From the NCBI RefSeq assembly GCF_051106095.1, contig NC_135786.1, positions 19,671,501-19,735,500 of the forward strand: a DNA stretch of 64,000 bases. Reading direction: 5' to 3'. The notes beneath the pieces are model-generated. The model was not told where the DNA came from, did no database searches, and saw only the letters and a list, made by a program, of their open reading frames with translations. Position 1 is the stretch's first letter. Each line of letters opens with the position of its first letter. This DNA is from Pogona vitticeps (Eukaryota > Chordata > Lepidosauria > Squamata > Agamidae). Made by a program: the position numbers and the translations under genes. Positions 21,270 to 31,808 of this stretch are shown here, piece after piece.

Positions 21270-21640
21270 TTTAAAAAACAATCCTTTGGTTTTATGTGGG
21301 ATATTGTGTTGCTGTGTCAAAATGTTTCAAAACATCAGAAAATTTTCTGATATTGCTGCACAATGTTGTGCCCACATTGCCAGCAAGAAAAAGGATATGG
21401 AACTTGACATAGTAAAGGGAAGCCTGAATGGTGACAGTCAAGATGGTGTACAGGATACCTTCTTGTGTTCACTTTCATTTACAAAATGACAATAAGCAAG
21501 GGAAAATGCCAGAAGCTGGCTTCTTTTTTTTCCCATCAAGTACTTTTCACCCAAACACAAAGCAAAGGTCAGGGCTGTTTTCTGACAAGTGTGAATGGTG
21601 CACCATGTCCTGTTTAATTCTGATACATAAGTACAATATC
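21270..21640 (+). repeat. Unclassified interspersed repeat R1, copy 1
   Basis: It aligns for about 350 bp with 57583-57935. Shared strings include atattgctgcaca, cattgccagca, cttgacatagtaaa, gataccctctt-like text and caagcaagggaaa. Copies are moderately diverged and similarly oriented. Open frames differ between copies, so coding is unlikely. I do not recognise the family. Confidence 0.65.
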
Positions 21641-22405
21641 CCACATTCATAAAGTGGAAGTTTGTCCCTCTGTCTGTCTGTTTTATAGGCTGCCTTTCTC
21701 CCGATATGGGCACCCAAGGCAGATAAGATTTTTTAAGAATTTCCTGGCTTTTAAAAATGGTTTAAATATACATACACTACATAAAAATCCAACAGAAACT
21801 TCCCTCATATAGATTTACTCAATGGTAGAGGATCCCAGAAGATGAGCACTTACTTGATCTGTACTATGGTTGCTGGGAGAGGGCAGAAGCAAGAACAGTC
21901 GGAATGTGGCTGAAGTCCCTTTCTGCCAAAATATTTTGAAGGGCTGCTTTGAACTTAATGAAATGGTGAAGCAAATGTGTGAGTAAGTGTAACACATACA
22001 GTAGAGAACCCTTTAACCTCAGATCAGCTAATGTTGCCATGCCCACTCTGCAGGCTGCAGACTAGAATGCTATGTTCGAATTTCCAAAACCTTTCCTTGG
22101 GGTAGGCAACTCAAGGAAGGAAAACTATATTGGACCAAAAGTTCTATGGACATGTTGTGTGCATGTTTTCCAAAAGATGTCCCTTCACTTCTGAAATTTT
22201 TAAAATGGGAAAGCTGGAATTTAGCAAAGACTGTCACCAGAATCAAAATCATCCATGTTACATGAAAGAAAGGTAGTGAAGAAAGACAGGGTCAAAAATC
22301 AACTCATTTGAAATGTGACGTTGGTACAGCCAGAAAAGACAGAAAAATGGGTGCTCAATCAAGTCAAGCCTGAAATCTCACTAGGAGAAAATGAGTAAAC
22401 GGAGG
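21641..22405. other. No recognised feature
   Basis: About 760 bp; nothing recognised apart from a short LINE-tail-like string near 21690. Confidence 0.4.
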
Positions 22406-22885
22406 TGTGGCAACCCCAGACCTACTGGAGTATCCCACCCTGTAGTTATGCTGCCACCAACCATTTGCTCTATCAAGTCACCCAGACCAGGAATGGATTT
22501 TAATAAACAAAAGAACCAGGTTTATTGAAACAACAAACAGGGTAAATCAAAGGATCAGGTAAATAGGATACTGGAACTTGGTATAGTCCCAATCGTACAC
22601 ATACAACAGATTGGTTCCCACGGAACACTTTAAGGTAACGCACAGACCCTGAACCTATCAGTTCTGGCTACCTAGATAGAAACCTGAACCTATCAGGTAT
22701 GTACCATCTGACGAACAGTTGTACCCAGTCTGACACACAGACTCCAACTCCACTTCTCCACCCCCGCTCCAAATATATATACAGTACAGCTCCTCCCCCC
22801 TGATGTCCCGCCTTCCACTCCCCATAGGATGGAACTTTCCCTCCAAACCCATGACAGACAGGTACCATCAGTGCTGTATGTGACA
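22406..22885 (-). mobile_element. Solo LTR of a gypsy-type element, copy 1
   Basis: 480 bp bounded by TG...CA (plus-strand tgtggcaacc to atgtgaca) and flanked by perfect 5-bp duplications ggagg (22401-22405, 22886-22890). Read on the minus strand it has a TATA-like box (from atatatatacagtac, about 22775) and then AATAAACC (from ggtttatt, about 22519). The strings ctgccaccaacca and ggattttaa...gtttattgaa also occur in the LTR of the element at 47-53 kb, so the two families are related. No internal sequence remains, as expected after LTR-LTR recombination. Confidence 0.85.
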
Positions 22886-22890
22886 GGAGG

Positions 22891-24239
22891 CTATTCTGCC
22901 ATGCACATAGAATGAAAATACAGAACTGGCCAGAAAAGACAATATTGCTGGGGAAAATTGACAGGTGCAGTAGGAAGAGAAGAAGACCTAACATGAGACA
23001 GATTGTCTCAAAAATAAAAATAAAAAAAATAAAACAACCACAGCAGAAATTACTGGAGAAGGCAATGTTTCTAGAAGCGAGGGGAGTAGGAAGATAGAAA
23101 AATCTAACATAAGTTGTTGTTGGTTTGCAAAATCTGAGCAGAGCTATTAATAATAAGACATTTTGAAGGTCACTATGTCATGTAGTCACCACACATCAGA
23201 AGTGACTTGATAACACATGGCATCTTGGGAGTTTTTTCTTCACTATAAGACAATTGTAACAGTTGGAATGGTTGAAATTATGACAGAGTACAGGCACCGT
23301 TCTATGATCATGCCCTCAGCCCCAGGACCAAATCTTCCAAACGCCGGTCTTGCTTCAATGGCTAGAAAGCAGAACACTGGGTAGATTGTTTTATCTGTGA
23401 AAATCTGCCTTTGCCACTATTATTATTTTCTGCAGCATGTAACCAGAGCAAGAAATAACCTTCCATGAGTGTTACGTCCAATTTCTCCAAATATTTTTAT
23501 TTACTTTTTAATGCATGTGACAGTGGCTTTCACGCTCTTTAGTGTTTTGTAAAGCATGTTGCACATCCTCATTTGGAAGGAGAACTTAACACCTGGCATA
23601 TACACATATTTTTCTTTATGGACCTACCATATATGCCAGTTTAAGAACCCTTGCTCTTTTGTAATGTGATGAATCAGGTTCAGCTATCGCTGTGAACTTT
23701 ACAGCATGTATCCATGGTGCAGAAGGCTATTCCCAAAATATTCTCAGTTTAAAGTTCAGACTAAAAACCAGAGTAGATTCAATGCCTATAAGAAATTGGA
23801 TGCACCAGCTTCCACTGTCTTAGGTATACAAACAGATGGGTAAAAGAGGCAGGGTCTTTTTGGTGATGGTGACAAATGCACAGAATATCCTACCTTGAAG
23901 ACAAAGCTAGCTTCATATCTTTCCTTTCTAAAGGAAATGGCAGACATGGAACCAGCTGTCGACTGGGACCTGCATTGGCAAATTGTACAAATAGCAAAAG
24001 CTCTAATTTGATCCATTGGCTGTACTTGTATATTCATTTTTTAAGCATTATACAAATGCATATGTGCATCAGTCTGGCTAGATGGCAAAAGTGGACAGGG
24101 GTTATATCTTGAATAGTTTTGTGGAAGAGGGCATTTCAGCAAGCATAGCTTGTCATGCAAGCTCCACTTGCTGATGTTCCTTCTGCCACACTACTATTAA
24201 TGATGCAAGACCCCATCTTCTTTATCATGTGCACATCCT
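22891..24239. other. No recognised feature
   Basis: About 1.35 kb with no gene, RNA or clear repeat that I can name. Confidence 0.45.
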
Positions 24240-24335
24240 AACATGTATTTGATTTGTATTCCTGCATTGAGCAGGGAGTTGGACTTGATGGCCTTATCGG
24301 CCCCTTCCAACGTCACTATTCTATGATTCTATGTA
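24240..24335 (+). mobile_element. CR1 LINE 3' end
   Basis: gcagggagttggacttgatg, ggccttatcggccccttcca and attctatgattctatg form the classic CR1 3' terminus with its octamer-like tail. It is severely 5'-truncated, as most CR1 copies are. Confidence 0.85.
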
Positions 24336-24337
24336 CT

Positions 24338-24478
24338 CTTAGCACTGCAGAGCTGGAAGGGACCCTATGGGTCATCAAGTCCAGCCCTGTCAAGGAGGCA
24401 CAGTGGAGAATCAAACTCCCAACCTCTGGCTCTGTAGCCAGAGACCTAAACCACTGAGCCACCCAGCCTATCCAGCAG
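24338..24478 (-). mobile_element. tRNA-derived SINE with CR1-like tail, copy 1
   Basis: On the minus strand: a tRNA-like head (ggctcagtggtttaggtctc), a B-box-like gggagtttgattctc, then gggctggacttgatgaccc and ccttccagctctgcagtgct. The tail is CR1-like. A plus-strand copy lies at 53297-53435. Confidence 0.8.
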
Positions 24479-24504
24479 AAGTTTATGTACACATGTGCAG
24501 GCAC

Positions 24505-24845
24505 AACTTGGAAAAGTTACTTTTTTGAATTGCAATGAGAGATGGGCACAAACTGCCAGTTTGGTGATTCGTCCTGGTTACAACAGAAGTTCGGCAGTTT
24601 GGTGCCCCATCCCCTCTGGTGGGAGTCCACTCAGAAACAGCATCCTGGCTTCCCTGCCCTGCCTTCTCCAGGTGCTGTTTCCAAGTGGGCACCCTCCAAA
24701 GAGGGCAAGGTGCTGAAATGCTGAACACCCACTGTGGCAGTAAACAAATAGAGACAAACCGATTATTCATGCCCATCTCCAATTGCAACTGTTAGAATCC
24801 CTGCCAGCTGAGGGATTCAATGAGTTGCAGTAAAAAAAAGAGAGG
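24505..24845. mobile_element. Palindromic MITE interrupted by another MITE
   Basis: aacttggaaaagttactttt at 24508 and agaatccctgccagctgagg at 24793 are the two parts of an AGCTTGGAAAAGTTAC-type palindromic element, like those at 31698 and 41001. They are separated by the hAT MITE at 24537-24781. Confidence 0.5.
24537..24781. mobile_element. hAT-type MITE (GAGATGGGCA ends), copy 1
   Basis: Terminal inverted repeats GAGATGGGCA (24539) and TGCCCATCTC (to 24779) lie inside 8-bp flanks attgcaat (24529-24536) and attgcaac (24782-24789). An 8-bp duplication fits hAT elements. No transposase. A relative is at 44331-44476. Confidence 0.7.
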
Positions 24846-25319
24846 ATTTTTTCCCTAGCTCTGCATGCCCTGTAAGTAGCCAAAGCACACACCCTCTCTC
24901 CCCTTTCCAAAGCCAAACTCTGCCCCTGTTGCTTCTGGAAATACTTGATGATCTGGTTCAACCTGTTGCTTGTGTGTACAACAGTATTAATTAACCCTGA
25001 AGTTTTTATATTTTAAACAACTACTTATGAACAAAGAAAAAAAGACATAGTTTAGTGAGCAAAGTGTAAAGTCCTTTTCCTCCCACATATCAGCTTCCTT
25101 TGGATTACTTTGTTCGCACTTTACACAATTGTTAGCTTTGCTTGCTTTTAAAAATATACTCTTGCTTCTTGGCCAGACATTATAACTCTCATTATACAGG
25201 AGAGCAGCATTAATAATAGAAATCTCTTTTTTCAGATCTGTGGAATGATTCTCGTACAGAGCACCAGGATGCATTTCCTATCAATTTTTCATTAAGATCG
25301 CACACCAGCCTCGCTCAAT
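24846..25319. other. No recognised feature
   Basis: About 470 bp; nothing recognised. Confidence 0.4.
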
Positions 25320-25440
25320 CTGGCAGTCTAGAAATGCATTGGATGACAACACCCATCATCCCCAATCAGCATAGATAGCCTTGTCAGATGGAGATGATGG
25401 GGGTGATAGTTCAACATGTCTGGAAGGTGCCAGCCTGGGG
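25320..25440. repeat. Degraded palindromic MITE relic
   Basis: gacaacacccatcatcccca and gatgatgggggtgatagttc form imperfect inverted arms around a short centre. This resembles the ACTACAACTCCCATCATCCC hAT-type MITE common in amniotes. Confidence 0.45.
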
Positions 25441-27199
25441 GAAGCTATCCTTGTCTCTGCACCTGTTTCTCACCAGACGTTGTGGGGTATGTGTGTTTGT
25501 CACTTGGAAATCTGAATCCTCACCACCTACCGCTTTATCAGTAATGGCATATCTATGTGCAAGGACACACAGCTGCATTTCAAACAGCATTTGCGTGTTC
25601 TGCCATTCACCATCACTCTTCAGGATGCTGATGAATGTGCTGACAGACAGAGGCTAATTGGCAGACAGTATGAAGTCAGGTTTTGATGACACAGTGGAAA
25701 TCATCGGAGACGGAGAAGGTAACAAAGAACGTTAAGATGGAAGAAGAAAGGAAATGGAGGGAGAGACCATTTCACATGAGGAATGGTGGCAATATAAAAT
25801 ACAGCAGGGGGGAAGGAGAGAACCACGGGTGAGCAGAGAAAGGAGAATATGTGTGGCAGGACATGGAGGAGGGAAAGGAAAAGAGGGAAAGCTAGCTGCA
25901 TAGGGGAGAGACCCGACCAATTGGCATTTTAGAGCCCGTGCAAACCCCAATGCTTGGGATCACGCCCATGTGGCAGTTCCAACATGGCATCATCTGAAGC
26001 ATCAACTCAAGATTTATAAACCTCCCAAATGTAAACCATCCTCCTTTTAATCCGCAGACGGTTCAGTCTAAATCCCAAGGGGCACCGCTTATAAAGAGGC
26101 AGGATTGGGCATAAGCTTCATGGGACAGCAGAAATGCCCCCCTGTAGCTAAGGTCAGGTGTCAGAAGAGCCACAAAAGGGCAGGCAGGTCAAAAGAGGAG
26201 CCAAGTCATACCAGATCAAAACCTTCTTGAGCTCCAGGGCCTGCGCCCTTCTTGCCAGTGCAAAGGCGAGTCAGGGCCAGGGTTCTCCTAAGTAACTTCC
26301 CACACACTTAGCCTGGGTATACTTTGGTTCAAGCACAGTTTGGCTGGCCTAGTATCAGTTGGCCCTTGGCTGGGCTGCTCTAGAGATGGTAAAGAGTGGT
26401 TGGTGTTGCAACATAGCAAATCTCACCTTTCTTCCCCCAGCAAACCCACAGCAGGTTCGCAATTCTTTAAAACACCCACAACAGTGAACAGAAATATTCT
26501 GTTCAAAAAGTTTTCCCATCTCTAAAGTTCCCCTGTCTCTGCTCCTTCTTCTCCTGCGATTTCACCTTGCAACAACATATAGATATGATCATTTTCGAGA
26601 TATAGTCATTTGCATTCAATTGGCTAAAATAAACTTTAGACATTTGGGCAAAATAAATACATTTCCCAAGTACAATTGTGCATGTAAATAAGCAGTGAAG
26701 CCAGCCATCTGCACAGAATCTTTTTTTCAAGCAAAAACTGCCAGGCAAACCATCTGTTAAATTTGGGGGCTTCTCTAAAGTAGTTTTTCTGTCATGCCTC
26801 CTATGAAGATATCCTGGGGACTTTAGATATGTCAGAGTTTCTGGGAATTTCTAGTAGAGAATTCTCTGCACTCACAAATTATAGTTACCAGGGTTTTCTG
26901 GGCGGCAGGTGTAGCAATTATACCCTACAACAATGACTTAAGTTTGTAGTAGTTACTCTTGAGAAGGCTAGGCTAGAGGTGGTCTAAATTTTAAAGAAAT
27001 TATTGAAGTTACACTGTGCAACCAGAATTATTTCTGCTAGAATCATTTGTCCACATCCAGCTGGGATACTACAATAAAAAGAGAGGCAAGAGATAGCCAT
27101 TGCACATGGTGATATCACTGCACCAGAAAAAAGAAACCAAAGGGCAGGGAGAGAAAGAGGGAAATTCTGAACTCATCACTCAAAAGCCCCACACGCAGG
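25441..27199. other. Unrecognised DNA with a purine-rich stretch
   Basis: 25735-25890 is strongly purine-biased on the plus strand (many ggaagg and gagaaag runs). Open frames on the other strand there are therefore Pro/Leu/Ser/Phe-rich and not credible. The rest shows nothing I recognise. Confidence 0.4.
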
Positions 27200-27236
27200 T
27201 CACACACACACACACACACACAGAGAGGGGGGGGGG
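27200..27236. repeat. (CA)n microsatellite with GA/G run
   Basis: About eleven CA units, then gagaga and a run of G. Confidence 0.9.
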
Positions 27237-27283
27237 TAGTTTATAAGTTATAAAAACAAAAAAATTAAGAAAGAAAAAACATG

Positions 27284-27408
27284 GTTGTTGTGGGTTTTTC
27301 GGGCTCTTTGGCCGTGTTCTGAAGGTTGTTCTTCCTAACGTTTCACCAGTTTCTGTGGCCGGCATCTTCAGAGGACAAGATGTGGGCCACAGAGACTGGT
27401 GGAAAAGG
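27284..27408 (-). mobile_element. Penelope-like tail with an inverted partial copy beside it
   Basis: The minus-strand tail (27284-27371) has CTGAAGA at 27371-27365 and GAAAC at 27344-27340 on either side of a hairpin. Immediately to the right, 27377-27408 carries ggccacagagactggtggaa on the plus strand, an inverted repeat of the same block. The two halves lie head to head around 27374. Confidence 0.6.
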
Positions 27409-27690
27409 CTTCAGGAGTTAACCTCGAGGAAAAATCCGGAGCCGGAGTCCCGGAGGTAGTTCGTGTCGTTCTGGCAACTCCTGTGACGTTGCTGGAACCA
27501 GTTGTATTGGCTCTTGTCTTTCCATTGGACTATTTCAGCGATGTGGAAAGGGAGGATTTGCTGTCTGGGTATTATTATTTTACCCAGGCTTCTTGTTCTG
27601 GAGACGACCCTCCAGCACCTCCATACAGAGCATGCTACCATAGTCTCTCGAGACTGAAGGATGCCTAGGAAGAAGTGATGCAAATTCTTC
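27409..27690. repeat. Possible interspersed repeat, unclassified
   Basis: GC-richer than its surroundings and ending in accatagtctctcgagactg, a string I associate with a dispersed squamate repeat. Open frames of 89 and 93 codons overlap on opposite strands; neither has a recognised domain. Confidence 0.3.
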
Positions 27691-28952
27691 ACTTTTCACT
27701 ATGCCAAATGCTTATTGGTGGCAAGAGAGAATATAGCCTGATGCTTTGGGAGCGCAGGAGACTAGCTCCCATAGAAGGAGAAGCTATCTGTGTCCTCTAC
27801 GGGCATCAGTACAGCACCTCACTTATAAAGTACTAATGCTTTATATTTCCTTTCCTGCTTTTTATGGTATTACATCCTTTCTATTTTGACATTTTTGAGC
27901 TTCCCACAAAATGCCAGATTTCCCCTCAAGGCTCCACACCAGCAACCCATTGGGCCTCTTTGCTCCACCGTGAGGTCACTCTAGAAATGCACAAATAGAT
28001 GAGCTTTAGCCAGTGTTCTGGCAGAGGGAAGTCTGTGGCCATTTTAGAGAACACAGTCACTCTATTTATGGATTGTGAGTGTGCGACATCTCATTTGGCC
28101 ACAGGTTAAATGATCTTAAGAGCTGACATATTCCCACTACATGGTTCTGACGCATCCAAGGGCGGGCACCCTCTGGGGCCCAAATACATCCCACAGCAAC
28201 CACAGCTGTTTTGTCCCCTCTGGACATAAAAGAGCTTTTTTAAAAGTTTTTTTTTTAAAAATAGAATGGATAAGAAGAAATAGGGATGGTGCATTGCAGC
28301 CCAGCCAGGCCCAAGGAGTGCGGGGACCGTGGATTGCCATGGGGTGCCTACCCCCATTCTACCCAAATAATAAAATCTTCACTGCCTAACTGCTCCTTAT
28401 CCTTTCCTCATACTATATGAGACTATTTTCTCTCCTCATGACAATGCTTAAATATCCTCCAGGATACATATTCAGAAATTTAAGCCGAACACATTCCTTT
28501 ACTTTATGACTAGGTGGGTGTGTAACAAATGTAAACACTTAATGCACTGGCTTCGTTACAGTCTACCTTTTCCTCTAGGCTCATATGATTATAATAATTT
28601 GATTGTATTGGTGTCTATTCTAAGACTCCCTGCTTTGACAGTAATCTTTACTGAGTCATGAACTTTCACATCATTAAATCTCTCTAGCTTTATTTTAAAA
28701 TACATCAGAACTGTCAGGTAACTTGAGATGCACTGAAGTTTTATTTGCATTTGGGTAGAGTAAGGTTTAGCCAGTTGGAGGAAATAATTACATTTGTTTC
28801 AGTGTCAGTGTAAGTGTTTAGGCAGCCCCATTCACTGAGGTTACAATAAAAGGGATGCATTTTCTCAATTAGAGACCCACCAGTTCCTTATTAAATCTTT
28901 GTGCAACATGAATGAAAAAATCCCATCAATCAGCAGTATCCAATCCCCACCC
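27691..28952. other. No recognised gene; part looks like conserved non-coding DNA
   Basis: 28490-28880 is A+T-rich with clean, non-repetitive sequence (tttcacatcattaaatctct, ttttatttgcatttgggta). Its style resembles vertebrate conserved non-coding elements. That is an impression, not an alignment. Confidence 0.25.
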
Positions 28953-29016
28953 CTTCCTTCCTTCCTTCCTTCCTTCCTTCCTTCCTTCCTTCCTTCCTTC
29001 CTTCCTTCCTTCCTTC
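28953..29016. repeat. (CTTC)n microsatellite
   Basis: About sixteen CTTC units. It explains the repeating Lys/Glu/Gly/Arg and Leu/Pro/Ser frames here. It adjoins a 24-mer shared with 13618-13641. Confidence 0.95.
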
Positions 29017-29040
29017 GGCAATATCTGTTTTCACTGTTGC

Positions 29041-29381
29041 TCTGCCAGAGGAAAAAAAGGTTGATCTTTTGTGGCAGAGGTATGGAGATCCTTCTTGATA
29101 TGGTGTCGACATTTCTGAAGGCTGTTGAAATGAACTTTCTGATGAAGATGTGGAAGAAATTTCATCACATGGTTTGATGCAAGGCTAGCCTTATTGTGCC
29201 ACTTCAGGTGGGAGGCGCTAAGGGGGTGCAATAGCAATAAGATGTTTGGAGACAGAGCTGCAAGTGTTTGACATGGTCTGAATACTGTCATCATGTGCAC
29301 TGGAGGGCATTGTCCCACAACAGTGCTTTAAGATTCAACCGCCAATTCAAGTTCCTGCTGTACAGTGAATTAGGGTCCCAT
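29041..29381. other. No recognised feature
   Basis: Nothing recognised between the microsatellite and the SINE. Confidence 0.4.
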
Positions 29382-29393
29382 CTTGCCTCAGGT

Positions 29394-29743
29394 AGGGACA
29401 TGGTGGCGCTGCGGGTTAAACTGCAGAAACCTCTGTGCTACAAGATCGGAAGACCAGCAGTCATAAGATTGAATCCACGCGACGGAGTGAGCTCCTGTCA
29501 CTTGTCCCAACTCCTGCCAACCTAGCAGTTTGAAAGCATTTAAAAATGCAAGTAGATAAATAGGTACCACCTCAGTGGGAAGGTAATGGCGTTCTGTGTC
29601 TAGTTGCACTGGCCACGTGACCGCAGAAACTGTCTTCGGACAAATGCTGGCTCTACGGCTTGGAGACGGGGATGAGCACCGTGCCCTAGAGTCAGACACG
29701 ACTGGACTAAATGTCAAGGGGAACCTTTACCTTTAACCTTTAC
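29394..29743 (+). mobile_element. Sauria SINE, copy 2
   Basis: The same architecture as at 12226: gacatggtggcgctgcgggt head, ccaacctagcagtttgaaag, gtagataaataggtaccacc, gagtcagacacgactggact, and a repeated acctttacctttaac tail. Target duplications cttgcctcaggt (29382-29393) and cttgcctctggt (29744-29755) differ at one site. Confidence 0.93.
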
Positions 29744-29755
29744 CTTGCCTCTGGT

Positions 29756-30498
29756 GGTATAGATGTAAGTCATTGCCACAAGTGTGGCAATGCCACAGTG
29801 CTTTGGCTATCAAGGAGAAGAAAGCCCCTTCCTTCCTAGAAGCCACTAGTGACAGAGAGGGAGAATTCTGAGAGAACTCTGAAGAGAGTGACATAAAAAG
29901 TATAAATTAAAATATCAAACTAGGGCTCAAAAGGAGACCATGCTTTAGAAGATGACAAAGGTGCTGTAAGACGTCTGGTTGTCACAGCAGAAGCTTTTCA
30001 CACCTGCTAACGAGGATGTTGGCAAGTCTTTGGGTCCATGTCCCAAATCCTAGTCCACGTCTTTGGTCCCAAATCTGAGTCCACGTCTTTGGTAGAAAGT
30101 CAGGATTCACAAGCCCCAAGTCCAAGTCCCTATTAAATATAAGGTTTTATTCCCCCAGAACAAAGGGAGGGGCTGTGTGGGTTATGAGTTGCCAGTCAAG
30201 TCTGGGTCATTGGGGGGAAAACCAAGTTGAGTCTGAGTCAAGTTACCGTGTGACTGAAGTTTGACTTGACAAGCCTCATGACTCAACTACCCATCCCTTG
30301 CCTGCTTACATGTGAATGGTCATTTGGAGATATGGGATATCAGCTTCATTTGTAAGTACAATTGCTCAGGCACCAAGATCTGTCAGAATTACACTTCTGA
30401 AACACTAACGTGATTTCAGCTTCTAAAAAACATACTATCTTTAACATATAGCATGGCCCTAAGACAGAGGAAAAACAGATTCAAATCCCCATCCAGTC
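29756..30498. other. Unrecognised, with short tandem units
   Basis: 30026-30110 holds three tandem units starting gtctttgg, and 30160-30290 is full of gagtcaag and gacttgac strings in both orientations. Together they may be an eroded palindromic repeat. Elsewhere nothing is recognised. Confidence 0.4.
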
Positions 30499-30500
30499 AT

Positions 30501-30556
<56 letters not shown>
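30499..30556. repeat. (TTTA)n microsatellite at LINE tail
   Basis: About fourteen TTTA units. On the minus strand this is the (TAAA)n tail of the adjoining L2-type LINE. Confidence 0.95.
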
Positions 30557-31010
30557 TATGCCGCCCACACTACCCAAAGGTCTCTGGGCGGCTTACAGTA
30601 TTTAAAATACAATAAAAATATGTAACAATTAAAATATATATAAAATTGCCATCGGACCCACAGCTAATATTATTTCAGTTAAAAGGCTTCTGGAACAGGA
30701 AGGTTTTGACCTGGCGCCGAAAGGTCATCAGTGTCGGCGCCAGACGAATCTCAGTCGGGAGGGCATTCCATAGCCTGGGGGCAGCTGCTGAAAAGGCCCT
30801 TTGTCTTACCTCCTTGAGGGACGGCTTTTTCAAAAGGGCCCCCTGGCTAGATCTTAACTGCCGGGTAGGTTCATATGGAAGGAGGCGGTCCTTCAGGTAT
30901 CCAGGGCCCAAGCCGTTTAGGGCTTTATATGTCAAAACAAGCACTTTGAATTGGGCCCGGGCAGCAACTGGTAGCCAATGTAACTTATACAGAATCGGGT
31001 AACCGTGGTC
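30557..31010 (-). mobile_element. L2-type LINE 3' end
   Basis: The minus strand encodes TYKALNGLGPGYLKDRLLPY, then RAFSAAAPRLWNALPTEIRL and RRQVKTFLFQKPF (30675-30944), the conserved C-terminus of L2 ORF2. A 3' UTR with ccgcccagagacctttggg-type text and the (TAAA)n tail follow. The 89 codons are open, making this the best-kept L2 terminus in the window. It is truncated before the RT core. Confidence 0.88.
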
Positions 31011-31119
31011 CAGTCACTACTTCTCAGTAGCCTAATTTATGGAAAAGTTGTGAGGAGAAAGAGAACTATATATTTCTCCTATATGTGTGTGTATGTATAT
31101 TTGTGTGTGTGGGAGGAGA

Positions 31120-31195
31120 AGAACTGTGTATGCCATCTTGAGCTCCTTGGAGAACAGGTGGGATAAAATCATACTGATAAATAAATGGACTTAAC
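31120..31195 (+). repeat. LINE tail fragment
   Basis: gccatcttgagctccttgga followed by acaggtgggataaaatc and ataaataaat matches the 3' ends of L2/CR1-group LINEs. Confidence 0.5.
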
Positions 31196-31697
31196 ATGTG
31201 AACTTCCGATGTTACTCCATCTGTGAAGTAGCCTATGAGCAGAAAGCCGAATTGATAGCCTGAGATGATGAAGATGTAAAAAAAAAAATAATAAAGCAAC
31301 TGAAATGAAATCGTTGACAGTCATTGTATGGAACATTGAGCTTCATACTTGAGATTAAAAGTAAGTGTGGCATATTACTGGACCAACTCACAAGTTGTCC
31401 AAAAATAAGAGCTAAAAATATTCCTAAGAAATATTAATGTGTTTCCTCTATGAGATTCTACCAGAACAATTCCCATTTTTGTTTGCATATAATTATGGCT
31501 ATCCTGGCTTTGTTTTTGTCAATGTTTTGTCTCCATTCTCTGATGGCAGAGTCACATGACCTTTTCTCCTTTCAGACAGAATAAGCATACATAGTCCTGG
31601 TTTAGAAGCCAACAATTGCTCACAAAAATGTATATTTCCAATTAAAAACAGCAACTCTGAACAGCATATGAGCTTCTCTTTGCGGTCAGGGTTTTAT
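31196..31697. other. No recognised feature
   Basis: Nothing recognised. Confidence 0.4.
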
Positions 31698-31808
31698 TCA
31701 AAGCTTGGAAAATTTACTTCTTTCAGACTATAACTCCCAGAATTCTCTTAGTGGCCATGGTGCCTGGAGAATTCTGAGTGTTATCATCTTTAAAAGTAAC
31801 CTTTTGAC
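31698..31808. mobile_element. Palindromic MITE (AGCTTGGAAAA type)
   Basis: agcttggaaaatttacttct and ctataactcccagaattctc are mirrored by gagaattctgagtgttatca and aaaagtaacc. The whole is one long imperfect hairpin. Probably hAT-derived; no transposase. Confidence 0.6.

Noticed and set aside
25701-25950. Pro/Phe/Leu-rich minus-strand proteins
   Set aside because: Caused by a purine-rich plus strand; no start, splice or domain evidence.
28930-29112. Basic repetitive protein (RKEGRKEG)
   Set aside because: Translation of a (CTTC)n microsatellite.
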